Assembly: GCA_020845895.1 (NCBI GenBank)
Contig: JADLEX010000117.1
Location: 1-49,508 of the forward strand
Direction: 5' to 3'
Origin: Deltaproteobacteria bacterium
GTDB taxonomy: Bacteria > Lernaellota > Lernaellaia > JACKCT01
Length of the DNA: 49,508 nt
A program made the position numbers and the translations under genes. The notes under the pieces are model-generated. The model worked only from the letters and a program-made list of their open reading frames with translations. It made no database searches and was not told the origin of the DNA. How positions within the stretch are numbered: position 1 is the stretch's first letter; every line of letters begins with the position of its first letter. Below, one piece after another: positions 28,101 through 37,327 of this stretch.

Positions 28101-28673
28101 CGCGCACAGGGCGGGATTCACTTCGAGGATGCGACCGTCCTTGAAGATGCACATGCCCTCGAACAGAGCGCTCGTCACGCCGCGATACCGCGCGGCCCAC
28201 AGATCGCAGGCGCGGCGCAGTTCCTCGAGCGGCTCTTCATTGTCCAGCAGCCAGAATTCGGATTCTGGCGGCACCTGGGGCAGGAGGATCGGACGGGCGA
28301 CGACGGTGACGTGCGATCCATGGTCCCGCGCAAGCCTCCGCCGGGTCGAAGAATCGGCCTGCTCCGCCGGCGAGGATTCCGCGCCATCGAAACGCAGCAA
28401 CTCCGCCTTGGGTGTGCCGACCAGCGCGTTGCCCGAAAGCGCTCCAAGCATTCGTGCGGCGGCCGAGTTCGCGCGGACACACGTCCCCGATCGAATTTCG
28501 AGCACGCCCTCGTCCAGCGCCTCGACGAGGGACCACAGGGTCTGCGAGTCGAAGCTCTGCGCCTTGATCCGCTCGTCGCGCTGTTCCAGCCGCTGCTCGA
28601 GTTCTCGGATACGCCCGCGAAGTTCCTCGAATTTCGCGAAGACTGTTTGATCCGCGTCTGGATCTGAATTCAT
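25140..28673 (-). CDS. Soluble multi-PAS sensor histidine kinase
   Basis: 1177 residues, no membrane span. After an N-terminal coiled coil (10-40) I count seven PAS-like units: about 45-150, 160-270, 320-435, 445-560, 568-680, 690-800 and 805-925, with a coiled coil at 270-325. Units 2-7 carry recognisable PAS starts such as ERFRTLAENSRD and TRFRSLVENSPD. The kinase core is complete: HisKA with FLANMSHELRTPLN (His951), N-box LVLNNLIGNAIKF, DTGIGIA and GTGLGLAI. No receiver follows, so it should pass phosphate to a separate partner, perhaps the adjacent receiver. PAS number suggests integration of several cytosolic signals such as redox or ligands; no haem or flavin residue could be picked out with confidence. 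Confidence 0.93.
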   Translation of the reverse strand: MNSDPDADQTVFAKFEELRGRIRELEQRLEQRDERIKAQSFDSQTLWSLVEALDEGVLEIRSGTCVRANSAAARMLGALSGNALVGTPKAELLRFDGAESSPAEQADSSTRRRLARDHGSHVTVVARPILLPQVPPESEFWLLDNEEPLEELRRACDLWAARYRGVTSALFEGMCIFKDGRILEVNPALCAMFGYAAKEAIGTDPLRYFPADVHEDLRAKAMADSPRPCITRAKRKDGTLFHVEISGRRAPFMHADWSFVVIRDVNDMVLARARLQETLDNLEAEVRRRTDELTGANETLRQEIERHHESTRHLRHEQNLVKALLDNAPFAISFKDVHGRYVRVNSAQAHWLGIEDGHEALGRTDADFVPAPTAARIRKNEELILQTGDAKIDAIERGQFGGKETVWLATTVLPWHDSHGKMVGTISISRDVSAVKKAEDALRASEERFRTLAENSRDTIMRFDRECRHLYVNSVVEEQTGIAPGLFIGRTHSDLGFPADLVNVWEDAIRATFRKGDTQRVEFRLPSGIWIDWLLMPEIDSAGRVQTVLASARNITDSRESLSRIARSESFLRALIENLPDFIGVLDENDRYIYLNRVAAPDAKIEDVLGKPVGVFTRPGDRPILDAALASAKSGVAAHFEIETRIGDVEQSWLSRFIPFSQDGQARVMIISTDVTAERNARIAQAESETRFRSLVENSPDHVVIADGEMRLQFVNAGELASTTDVLGQSIERYIDEADRPAAIAAFRETFENGVARELELRAIMRDGTGGWYLARMAPMKNNDTVTGVVILLTDIRETKSREADLRTFQRAVEQSLHGIAVVGLDGRISFSNPAWDRMHGFEPGALADVNIRRLHTTDQWNDEVLPFLHVVNDTGAHTGELGRVREGDGAFPSLTTISNVLGADGEPVARIVIAQDDTERRATLEDLRSAFAKAREADLLKGRFLANMSHELRTPLNAVIGLVEVLELEPGMNVEKRSHYTTLIRRAAQSLLLIVNNLLKLSKIEAGKYTPEPTRFPLRGLVEDIFARYEPQASAKSLGFSLDFGPGVPEDVEGDPVMLELVLNNLIGNAIKFTGTGGVTLAVSRAESGEERMRFEIVDTGIGIAAEHLPHIFDAFYQADDSTTRAYQGTGLGLAITREFVELMGGAITARSEEGRGSRFAFEIDLDSPNNGGAEN

Positions 28674-28901
28674 TCCATCTCCACGTCATACGCGACCGGT
28701 TGCATGTCGCGGGCGCTTCAACTCATCGCCTCGTGGGCCGCATCAAGAAACTGACACGCCACGCTCAAACGCAATCAAGGTCATTGATAATGGGTGAGCC
28801 TGATCGATGCAACGCCATCGATGAGGTGGGACAAACCGGGAGGAACCCGGGAGCGAGCCGGCGGACACGTCGGTCGCGACAACCGGTGAGAAATCGGGCG
28901 A

Positions 28902-29432
28902 CTAGCGCGCCTTGGGCCATGTGAGGCAGATGAATTCGGTGTCCTCGACGAATTTCATCTCGCTGTCTTCCGAGGCGTCGAAGCGAAGGGCGTTGCCGGC
29001 CGGCAATTCGTGGTCCTGGCCGAGCACCCGCGCGCGCAGTCGACCGTTCAAAACCCAGGCGATTTGAGAGGTCCCGACCGGCGGCGCGAAATTGAGCCCT
29101 TCGCCCGGCGCTCGGCGAAAAAGCCGCAGTTCGAGGTCGGGCCATCCGACGAATCGCGAACTGCCGTCGGTGAAGTCCTCGGGCGACTCGGTCACCTGGT
29201 GCGTCCTCGGCGTGGCGATCTCCAGCAACTGCGCGGGACGCATCCCAAAATACGTCGCGAGCGCCGAAAGCGTCGAAAGGCTGGGTTGATTCTGATTCGT
29301 TTCGATGCGGGTGAGCGTCGAGAAACTGATTCCAGTCGCATCCGAGAGCGACTCGAGGGTCACGCGACGTCGGCTGCGCAATTCACGCAGCACCGAAAAA
29401 TCGTACGAGTCCGGTTTGACGCGTCGTTCCAT
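28902..29432 (-). CDS. XRE-family transcriptional regulator with C-terminal cupin domain
   Basis: 176 residues. A helix-turn-helix of the Cro/C1 type occupies 10-75 (RRVTLESLSDATGISFSTLTR then a PSLSTLSALATYFGM helix). The C-terminal half is a cupin barrel (GTSQIAWVLNGRLRARV, LPAGNALRFDASEDSEM). Such regulators usually sense a small ligand in the cupin and bind near their own promoter. The chosen ATG follows AGAGGAG; an in-frame start 21 codons upstream is also possible but has no such site. The unusually AT-rich DNA upstream is a probable control region. Confidence 0.9.
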   Translation of the reverse strand: MERRVKPDSYDFSVLRELRSRRRVTLESLSDATGISFSTLTRIETNQNQPSLSTLSALATYFGMRPAQLLEIATPRTHQVTESPEDFTDGSSRFVGWPDLELRLFRRAPGEGLNFAPPVGTSQIAWVLNGRLRARVLGQDHELPAGNALRFDASEDSEMKFVEDTEFICLTWPKAR

Positions 29433-29624
29433 TGCGGCTCTCCTCTTTGTCCCTCTGTATCCTACTTTTGAACCGTTGTTTATGATGAAAGCCATCGATG
29501 TGCGGTTAAGAATTCGTTAGCGAAAATAATCAGTTATAGATTTATTTGAGGGTTAGCTCACGAAAATTGGCCCAGTCAATTTGGGAGGATTTCGAATCGC
29601 CGATTCAGCATGGACCGGATCACC
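29433..29624. promoter_or_regulatory. AT-rich control region between regulator and lipase genes
   Basis: 192 bases, clearly AT-richer than the surrounding chromosome. On the minus strand TATAAC (29533-29538) has a GTGAGC 17 bases upstream as a weak -35 for the XRE-cupin gene. The palindrome CATCGATG (29493-29500) lies downstream of it and could be an operator. Confidence 0.35.
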
Positions 29625-30545
29625 CTAGCAACCGCTCTCTCGCAGGAAGGCCGCGAGATCGAGATAGAAGTCCATGTAGGGGAAATCGATGAACCCAAGC
29701 GGATGTCCGACGATGCCGAAATGATCGGTCGGCAGCGCGCCGAGGTTCTCCCCGTACGTGGCGGAATCGCAGCCGATAATGCCGTCGTTGCAGCCTTCCA
29801 TCGACGCGATGATCGCGTGCGTGATTTCGAGCGGCGCGAAAATCTCCTCGCCGTTTCCGTGGAACGAAAAATACTTCACGCGCTCGTCGTCGGGATTCGC
29901 GGGATTGAAGACGTCGCGCACGTAGGGGCGCGTCACCTGAACCACGCCTTCCCAGTCCATGCCGAGCAGTTCGAGCACCGCGTCGGCCGCATCCTGGGCG
30001 ACGTCGGGCAGGATTCCCGTCGCGAAGTCGGCGATCGACGCACCCTGATGCGGCGTCGAGAGCGTGACAAGGCATGCGACGCGGTCGCCCCAACCGAGGG
30101 TGGAGATCAGATACCGGGCGTCGAGACCGCCCTGGCTGTGCGCGATGATGTTGATTTTCCGGCCCGGATAACGCGCGTCGATCTTGTTCGCGAGTTGGTT
30201 CGCTCGCGTTTCCATGGTGTTGATCGAGCTGACCCACGGCTCGAAGACGTCGTAGCCGAATGCCGCGTAGGTGTCCGCAACGAGATAGAAGTTCGACAGG
30301 GGTCCCAGGTATCCCCAGCCCATGAATCCGTGCGCGATGACAAGGGGGTACTTCGTCGGTCCCAACGCTTCCTCGGGCGGCGGAAGAGGCGCCCAGGTGT
30401 CGTCGTCGTCCCCAAGTTCGCCCGCGTCATCGTCATCGAGTTTGTCGTCGTCGTCATCGTCGTCACCGCTCACGCACGCGACGGCGAAAGCGCACGTCAG
30501 GACGACAATCGTCGCGAGGATCACAGATATCACCTTGGGGATCAT
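29625..30545 (-). CDS. Lipase-like alpha/beta hydrolase lipoprotein with Asp-rich linker
   Basis: 306 residues. A hydrophobic signal peptide ends in AVAC (Cys24, a slightly unusual lipobox), followed by an aspartate-rich linker, residues 28-49, with 15 Asp in 22. From residue 64 the sequence is a triacylglycerol-lipase-like fold: PLVIAHGFMGWG is the oxyanion-hole strand, IIAHSQGG carries the nucleophile Ser137, and later VTLSTPHQG, DGIIG and DHFGIVGHP supply the likely Asp and His regions, as in Pseudomonas/Burkholderia lipases. Probably an envelope-anchored lipase or esterase. The start is the ATG behind TGGAG; nine upstream codons are in frame but unlikely. No lipase foldase gene is adjacent. 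Confidence 0.85.
   Translation of the reverse strand: MIPKVISVILATIVVLTCAFAVACVSGDDDDDDDKLDDDDAGELGDDDDTWAPLPPPEEALGPTKYPLVIAHGFMGWGYLGPLSNFYLVADTYAAFGYDVFEPWVSSINTMETRANQLANKIDARYPGRKINIIAHSQGGLDARYLISTLGWGDRVACLVTLSTPHQGASIADFATGILPDVAQDAADAVLELLGMDWEGVVQVTRPYVRDVFNPANPDDERVKYFSFHGNGEEIFAPLEITHAIIASMEGCNDGIIGCDSATYGENLGALPTDHFGIVGHPLGFIDFPYMDFYLDLAAFLRESGC
30399..30464 (-). repeat. GAC/GAT triplet tract encoding the Asp-rich linker
   Basis: Runs of Asp codons (7, 4 and 4, separated by short spacers) inside the lipase-like gene. As a triplet repeat it could change length without breaking the frame. Confidence 0.7.
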
Positions 30546-30901
30546 CGTGGGCTCCATTGGGAACTCGGTCATTCATGACGGGACCAACGCACGGCGACAT
30601 CGAACCGCATTGCATCGGAAACGCTCCGTTAATTCCCTCGAATCGGAACGTCGAATGCGTTCAGTATCGATACGCCACGGCTTTCGTCCGGTCAATCCGG
30701 TGATGGTCGAAGAGCGCGATGGCACGATCGTGTCGCTTGGTCGCACGTGCCCGCACGACAGGGTCGACCGGCTTGAGGGGGACAGCCATGCCGCTGATTC
30801 CCCCGACGTCGCTATCGCTTCGCTCATGGCCGTTCAAACCGGCTTGTCGCGGAACCGACGTTTGACTTAAGATCCCCCAACGAATGAAGGGGATCGGTCA
30901 A
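30546..30901. other. 356-base divergent intergenic region
   Basis: Lies between the starts of the lipase-like and the small lipoprotein genes. It should hold both promoters, but I see no convincing -35/-10 pair on either strand; TTGACT at 30862 is too close to the downstream start. Short open frames here (for example minus-strand 30573-30827) are Arg/Ser-rich and unsupported. Confidence 0.5.
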
Positions 30902-31378
30902 ATGCGCGGGCGTGACGTGTCCTGGTTGTCGATGTTGTTGCTGTTGGCGGCGTCGTCGCTGTTGGCGGCGTTTACGGCCTGCACCGTGGACGCTGAATCG
31001 GACGACGAGGAGAACGATTGCGACGGAAACCGTGCGCCGCAGATCGCGGGTCCTTACCTGGTAACGGGCGGCGAGTTGGTCGACGAGGACACGGAGTTCT
31101 CGGTGAACGAGAAGATCGGCATCGCACTCGATTTTCAGGACAAGGACTGCAATCTCGGCAACGGGCAGATCTGGGCGTCCGTGGACGGCGAAGAGTACCG
31201 TCCGATGGTTCTCATTCGCGACAACATCGGGTGCTCCGGTTTCTTCCCCGATACGGTGCTCGGCTTCGACATCCGGCTCCAGTCCGGCACGCACGAAGTC
31301 CGCATGGCGCTGACCGACGCGTGCGGCCCGGGGTCCGAGGAGGACGTTTCGACGACGATCGACGTTGCGAACGACTGA
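30902..31378 (+). CDS. Small putative lipoprotein
   Basis: 158 residues. A hydrophobic leader (WLSMLLLLAASSLLAAFTAC) gives Cys27 as possible lipid anchor, though FTAC is a poor lipobox, and an acidic stretch ESDDEEND follows the cysteine as in the neighbouring lipase. The rest is a beta-rich, cysteine-containing domain (four Cys after the linker) with DLQ-like strands and a GTHEVRMALTDACG motif, perhaps an Ig-like fold. Function unknown. GAAGGGG precedes the chosen ATG; an ATG six codons upstream is the alternative. Confidence 0.65.
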   Translation: MRGRDVSWLSMLLLLAASSLLAAFTACTVDAESDDEENDCDGNRAPQIAGPYLVTGGELVDEDTEFSVNEKIGIALDFQDKDCNLGNGQIWASVDGEEYRPMVLIRDNIGCSGFFPDTVLGFDIRLQSGTHEVRMALTDACGPGSEEDVSTTIDVAND

Positions 31379-31387
31379 GTCAGGCGC

Positions 31388-32548
31388 TCACTCGAACATC
31401 GACCTGCGGCTGTTGATGTTGAGCAGCAGCGTCACGGCGACAAGCATCGTGAAGATCGCCGTTCGCCCGTAGGAAAAAAACGGCAGCACGACGCCCACGA
31501 CAGGCATGATCCCCAGCGCCATCCCCACGTTGATGAACACGTGCCAGAACAGGATCGAGACCATCCCGAAGGCGAGGATCGATCCGAAATTGTCCTTCGA
31601 TCTCGCCGCGACGGAAACGCCCCACACGATCAGGGCGAAAAACAGGATCAGCACGAATGCCGCGCCCAGAAAACCCCATTCTTCCGAGAGCACGCTGAAG
31701 ATGAAATCGGTGTGCTGTTCGGGAAGGAACTGAAGCCGGGTCTGCGTGCCGTGCAGGTAGCCTTTGCCGATGAACCGCCCGCTGCCGATGGCGATGAGCG
31801 ACTGGCGGATATGGTAACCGCTGCCCAGCGGGTCACTTTCCGGATCGAGCAGGGTGAGCACGCGCAGGCGCTGGTAGTCCTTCAGTCCGAAAAACCACAT
31901 GAGCGGCGCGGCGGCGATCGCGGAAAATCCGAGGCCGACCAGGGTCCGCGTGCGCAATCCCACGAAGACGCAAACGCTGGCGAAGATGAGCACGTGCAAC
32001 ATGGCGGTTCCCAGATCGGGCTGCATCAACATCAGGATCGTGGGCGCCGCGAGAAGGCCGAAGGGAATCGCCAGATCGCCGAGCCGATAGCCTTCGGTCT
32101 TCGGGTATTGCGAGAAGTACCTCGCCAGGCACAGCGCGAAGGCGATCTTCGATAACTCGGACGGTTGAAACGAGAAGAATCCGAGCTCGATCCAGCGCGA
32201 CGAACCCTTCGCCGTTTTTCCGACGAGGAGCACGAGAATCAGAAGCACGACGGCGGCACCGTAAAGCCAGTACGCGGCCGCGTCATAGAAGTGGTAGTTG
32301 ATCGCGAAGACGACGATCATCGCGAGACAACAAATCACGTACCACTGGACCTGCGTGGTGAAGAGCCCCGATTTCGCCGGCGAGCTCTCGACGGAGGAAT
32401 AGAGGTTGAGCAGCCCGAGGCCGATGATGAGCAGAATGACGAAGGCCATCGCAAAATCCAGGCGCGCGCCGACGCTGCGGTTCACGCGGCTCTGGAAGGG
32501 CTGATTGAAGAAGTGCGTGCCCTTGGGTTTACGCAGCAGCGGCGCCAT
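31388..32548 (-). CDS. rodA: Rod-shape peptidoglycan glycosyltransferase RodA
   Basis: SEDS-family glycosyltransferase that polymerises lipid II during cell elongation, working with PBP2. 386 residues and about ten membrane segments. Conserved SEDS motifs are present: FQPSELSK, LMQPDLGT, LPEQHTDFIFS with the catalytic aspartate, EEWGFLG and the C-terminal LPFFSYGRTAIF, in which FSYGRT replaces the more usual VSYGGS. Last gene of the mreB-mreC-mreD-mrdA-rodA cluster, 13 bases after mrdA, and convergent with a small lipoprotein gene. Confidence 0.96.
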   Translation of the reverse strand: MAPLLRKPKGTHFFNQPFQSRVNRSVGARLDFAMAFVILLIIGLGLLNLYSSVESSPAKSGLFTTQVQWYVICCLAMIVVFAINYHFYDAAAYWLYGAAVVLLILVLLVGKTAKGSSRWIELGFFSFQPSELSKIAFALCLARYFSQYPKTEGYRLGDLAIPFGLLAAPTILMLMQPDLGTAMLHVLIFASVCVFVGLRTRTLVGLGFSAIAAAPLMWFFGLKDYQRLRVLTLLDPESDPLGSGYHIRQSLIAIGSGRFIGKGYLHGTQTRLQFLPEQHTDFIFSVLSEEWGFLGAAFVLILFFALIVWGVSVAARSKDNFGSILAFGMVSILFWHVFINVGMALGIMPVVGVVLPFFSYGRTAIFTMLVAVTLLLNINSRRSMFE

Positions 32549-32561
32549 TCGTCATTCCGTG

Positions 32562-34526
32562 TCAGTCCGTGATCGATCCGTCGCCGGCCGCCGGTCCGGG
32601 TTCCTCCGCGACCGGCTCGAAGACGACCGCGTCTTCGTCGCCGATCTCCACGGCCTGGACGGATTCGGGTTCGGGCCGACCTTCGCGTTTTCGCTTGAGT
32701 TGAAAATAGGAGCCGAGCACCTGATTGGCAATCGGCGCGGCCATCACGCCGCCGTGGCCCGAGTGCTCGATGAGCACGGCCACGACGATCTCCGGATCTT
32801 CCGCGGGGGCGTAGCACGTGAACCACGCGTGGTCGCGGTGCTCGTAGGCGAGGGTGCTGACATGCTTGCGGACAGCGCCGATCGCGCGAACCTGACTCGT
32901 ACCGGTCTTGCCCGCGACGGTCACCGAGGCCATGCGCGCGCGCCCGCCGGTGCCGCCGGGATCGTTGACGACCCCGATCAGTCCGCTGTGAACGAGGCGC
33001 AGGTTCCGTTTGGAGACGTTGAGTTGGCGAATGACCTCGGGCTCGTAGCTCTTGATGATCTCTCCGTTGACGTCCTCGACGTGGTCGAGCAGTTGCGGCC
33101 GGTAGAGCGTGCCTCCGTTGGCGAAGACCGAGTACACGACGGCCATCTGCAACGGCGTCGCGAGCATCGAACCTTGGCCGATCGCCGCGGACAGCGTGTC
33201 GCCCGGCATCCAGCCCTGTTTGTAGGTCTCTTCTTTCCATTTTTTGTCGGGGACTAGACCGCCTTTCTCCCCGACGATGTCGAGCCCGGTCCGCGCTCCG
33301 AGTCCGAGCGCACGGGAATACTCGGCGATCACGTCGATCCCCATCTGAAAACCGACCTTGTAGAAATACACGTCGCACGAATGCACGATCGCACGATGCA
33401 AATCGACCGCGCCGTGGCCTTTCTCGTTGTGGCAGCGGAAGTCGCGACCGCCGAACTTCCACTTGCCCAGGCAAGTCACCTGCGACGACGCGGTCATTGC
33501 GCCGCTCTCCAACGCGGCGAGCGCGGTGACGACCTTGAAGGTAGAGCCCGGTGGATACATGCCCGCCGCGAACTTGTTTTGCAGCGGATGCTTCGGATCA
33601 TTCACGAGCTTGTCCCACACATCGTGCGGGATCGGTCGCGAGAAGATCGATGGCCCGAAGCTCGGATTCGAGAGCGCGACGATGACGCGGCCATCGCGGG
33701 GATCGAGAGCCACGACCGCCCCCGCCGAAGTCCCAAGCGCACGCTGCGCCGATTTCATCAGGTCCAGATCGACGTTGAGCACCAGATTGCGCCCGGCGAT
33801 GCCCTTCTCCACGGCGAGCTCCTGAATCGGGATGCCGCGCGCGTTGACCTCGACGCGCTTCCATCCGAAGACGCCCGCCAGGTATTCCTCGTAAGCTTCC
33901 TCGAGACCGGTTTTTCCGACCAGATCGCCCGGTCGATATCCCTCGTATTTCGGCAACTCGAGACGCGGTTTGTCGATCTCCGCCGTGTAACCCAGCAGAT
34001 GCGCGCCCATCGTGCCGTGCGGGTATTCGCGGATGCTCTCGACCTCGACCTCGAGCGGAAAATTTCGTCCGAAGGTCATACTGCGCGTCTTGATGATCGC
34101 GACTTCGTCCCGGGTGATGTCGGTTTTGATTTTGACCGGCTGGTTGTCGCGCGACGCTTCGTACCGCCGCTTCGCCGTCTCGAACTCGATGTCGTATTCC
34201 TTGCACGCGGTTTCCAAGAACGGGAGGCGCTCCTCCTTAGGCAAGGATGCGTAATGAAAGAACAGATTGTAGCTGGGGCGATTTTGCGCCAGCACTTCTT
34301 TGTTTCGATCCAGAATGATCCCTCGCGCGGCGGGGATGCGATGATCGCGGATCCGGTGGCGGTCGGACTGGTCGGCGAGCTCCGTTCCCTGAATGACCTG
34401 AAGATACCAGAGTTTGGAGAGCAAAATGAGGAACGCGATGATGATCGCCACGTAGTACGGAGTGGGGTTGCGTTCCTGGTCCTCGGCGAATCCGCCCTGT
34501 TCCCCCGACGGTTTACCGATAATCAT
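32562..34526 (-). CDS. mrdA: Penicillin-binding protein 2 (transpeptidase)
   Basis: Class B transpeptidase of the elongasome, 654 residues, anchored by one N-terminal membrane segment (23-45). A pedestal domain occupies about 60-230 (SDRHRIRDHRIPAARG, ILDRN). The transpeptidase motifs are STFK (Ser328, Lys331), SCD (383-385, the SxD form typical of PBP2) and KTGT (540-543). The insert CLGKWKFGGRDFRCH at 352-366 precedes the SCD motif. Its start overlaps the end of mreD by 14 bases; the earlier in-frame codons are Arg-rich and internal to mreD. The C-terminal 35 residues are acidic and low-complexity. Confidence 0.96.
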   Translation of the reverse strand: MIIGKPSGEQGGFAEDQERNPTPYYVAIIIAFLILLSKLWYLQVIQGTELADQSDRHRIRDHRIPAARGIILDRNKEVLAQNRPSYNLFFHYASLPKEERLPFLETACKEYDIEFETAKRRYEASRDNQPVKIKTDITRDEVAIIKTRSMTFGRNFPLEVEVESIREYPHGTMGAHLLGYTAEIDKPRLELPKYEGYRPGDLVGKTGLEEAYEEYLAGVFGWKRVEVNARGIPIQELAVEKGIAGRNLVLNVDLDLMKSAQRALGTSAGAVVALDPRDGRVIVALSNPSFGPSIFSRPIPHDVWDKLVNDPKHPLQNKFAAGMYPPGSTFKVVTALAALESGAMTASSQVTCLGKWKFGGRDFRCHNEKGHGAVDLHRAIVHSCDVYFYKVGFQMGIDVIAEYSRALGLGARTGLDIVGEKGGLVPDKKWKEETYKQGWMPGDTLSAAIGQGSMLATPLQMAVVYSVFANGGTLYRPQLLDHVEDVNGEIIKSYEPEVIRQLNVSKRNLRLVHSGLIGVVNDPGGTGGRARMASVTVAGKTGTSQVRAIGAVRKHVSTLAYEHRDHAWFTCYAPAEDPEIVVAVLIEHSGHGGVMAAPIANQVLGSYFQLKRKREGRPEPESVQAVEIGDEDAVVFEPVAEEPGPAAGDGSITD

Positions 34527-35034
34527 GCAGGTATCCGCCGTCGCGCGAGCCCGTGTCGGTCGCCTCGTGGATTCGGAAGAGAATGGGAAAGAAAACGATC
34601 GCCGCGCCGAGATTGATCGCCGTCTGGAGCGGCAACGTGGCGAACAGGGCCGACGCCATGTGCGCACCGCGCCCGAAAAACGTCAGCAGGAACCAGCGGA
34701 CGGTCGGCCACAACACGCTGGCGATCACGGTGACCAGAAACAGCGACGACAGGCTCCGCATGTAGAGGAACCGACTGAGCGCAATGACCGCAACGCACAC
34801 CATCGTGAAGGCGATCGCTCCGAAACCCGGAACCGTGGAGACGAGCGCGTCGGTCAGATACCCAAACCCGAAGGCGAGCGCGAGATGTCGGACCGGCGTC
34901 TCGCCGAGGCCCAGAAACGCCACGAACAGAAGCGTGAACTGCGGCCCGCAACCGTGGATCGGGACGTGGATCACGGCGAAGTTTTCGAGGACCAGACCGA
35001 CGAGGCCGGCGACGAAATAGAGAAACCAGCGCAT
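34513..35034 (-). CDS. mreD: Rod shape-determining protein MreD
   Basis: Small integral membrane protein of the elongation machinery, 173 residues with about five hydrophobic segments. MreD is poorly conserved; the assignment rests on length, topology (LYFVAGLVGLVLENFAV at the start, GYLTDALVSTVPGFGA in the middle) and position between mreC and mrdA. The start codon is three bases beyond the mreC stop. Confidence 0.88.
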   Translation of the reverse strand: MRWFLYFVAGLVGLVLENFAVIHVPIHGCGPQFTLLFVAFLGLGETPVRHLALAFGFGYLTDALVSTVPGFGAIAFTMVCVAVIALSRFLYMRSLSSLFLVTVIASVLWPTVRWFLLTFFGRGAHMASALFATLPLQTAINLGAAIVFFPILFRIHEATDTGSRDGGYLHDYR

Positions 35035-35037
35035 GGG

Positions 35038-35895
35038 TCAGTTTCCCGTATCGAGCGGCGAGGCGATCGCGGGCGGGGGCGCGGCGCCCGGCAACAGGAT
35101 GACTTCCTCGAGATTTTCGAAGACGACCGAGGGCGTGATCTCCACGACGAGGAACATGTCCGAGGCTTCGCGGTCGACGATCGACACCCGACCGATGGGG
35201 TGTCCCGCGGTGAAGATGCCGCCAATCCCGGAAGTCACGATCAGGTCGCCGTTTTCGATGTCCTCGGTGCGCGCGAGGAAATCGAACGTGCACATGTTCT
35301 GGCTGCGTCCCTTGACGATGCCGGCCGCGCGTGTGCGTTGCACGACCGCGTCGACGACGGATGCCGCGTCGGTGATGAGCAGGATCTTCGCGGCGTTTCC
35401 GGCGACGGCATGCACGTGCCCGACCAGCCCGCCGGGCGCAAGCGCGATCATGTTGCGGTTCACGCCGTCGTCCGTGCCCTTGTCGATGACCATCGTGCGG
35501 AACTCCGGCGACGTCGAGCGCGCGATGATGCGCGCATAGACGGGCGCCGCCTTCGTCGGGGTTCTGAACTTCAACAGTTCGTGAAGGCGATCATTTTCCG
35601 CCTGAATCGACGAGAGCTGCGCCACCTGTGCGAGCAGGGCGTCGTTGTCGCGGCGCAGGATATCGTTTTCGGCACGCAGCCCCACGAGCGCGAAGTAGCG
35701 ATGAAAAATCGAAGAGGTTTTCGTGAACGGCCAGGAAACGACGCGGTGGATGGGAGAGTAGATCGCCAAAACCACGCGGCCGACGGGGCCGGTTTCCTCG
35801 CCGCGGTTGAGCGCGGACGAAGCGATGTGAAGACCCAGCAAAATGAGGGCGATGAGGGCCAGCAGGACCCGGTATTGCCGAAAAAAATCTCTCAT
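35038..35895 (-). CDS. mreC: Cell shape-determining protein MreC
   Basis: Single-pass inner-membrane protein of 285 residues that scaffolds the elongasome in the periplasm and activates PBP2. A membrane span occupies residues 8-27, a coiled coil 70-110 (RAENDILRRDNDALLAQVAQLSS), and the two beta-barrel lobes follow, with ARIIARSTS and GLVGHVHAV typical of MreC. The C-terminal tail is Pro/Ala-rich. It is separated from mreB by 85 bases containing a hairpin. Confidence 0.95.
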   Translation of the reverse strand: MRDFFRQYRVLLALIALILLGLHIASSALNRGEETGPVGRVVLAIYSPIHRVVSWPFTKTSSIFHRYFALVGLRAENDILRRDNDALLAQVAQLSSIQAENDRLHELLKFRTPTKAAPVYARIIARSTSPEFRTMVIDKGTDDGVNRNMIALAPGGLVGHVHAVAGNAAKILLITDAASVVDAVVQRTRAAGIVKGRSQNMCTFDFLARTEDIENGDLIVTSGIGGIFTAGHPIGRVSIVDREASDMFLVVEITPSVVFENLEEVILLPGAAPPPAIASPLDTGN

Positions 35896-35938
35896 CGCGC
35901 CGCGTTGCCGCCGGACCCGAAACGAAACCCCGACTTAC

Positions 35939-35965
35939 CCGCACCGGCCCCTCGCCACGGTGCGG
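35939..35965 (-). terminator. Hairpin between mreB and mreC
   Basis: Perfect 8-bp stem CCGCACCG/CGGTGCGG (35939-35946 with 35958-35965) around 11 bases, in the 85-base gap after mreB. There is no T-run, so it may act as a partial terminator or mRNA stabiliser that keeps mreB in excess of the downstream genes. Confidence 0.35.
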
Positions 35966-35980
35966 CCCCCCCTATCCGAC

Positions 35981-37079
<1,099 letters not shown>

Positions 37080-37269
37080 GGCCACGGCGGCGCGCGCGGC
37101 GGATCGCCTTCCGACAAAAAAACCCTTGAAATTCGCAATTTTACGCGGGATTGGTGCGAGGCGCGGAATCTCCGGCTCAACGTGGGACTGGGGAAATTTC
37201 GGATTGTGGAATGGATGGAGGTTTCTCAATTCGGCCGCGTCCCGATGTCTGACTTTCGGTCAGTGCGTC

Positions 37270-37300
37270 TTGACGAAAAAAACGGTCGGTTCACTATATG
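37270..37300 (+). promoter_or_regulatory. Candidate promoter for the small membrane protein gene
   Basis: TTGACG (37270-37275, 5 of 6) with TATATG (37295-37300, 4 of 6) at a long 19-base spacing, 28 bases before the start codon. It is the other side of the divergent gap shared with mreB; the centre of that gap shows nothing else. Confidence 0.3.
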
Positions 37301-37327
37301 GCGGAGTCGAGACACCAGGGAGACGAC

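Noticed and set aside
30573-30827. 84-codon minus-strand frame in the divergent gap
   Set aside because: Arg/Ser-rich, no ribosome-binding site, no recognisable feature.
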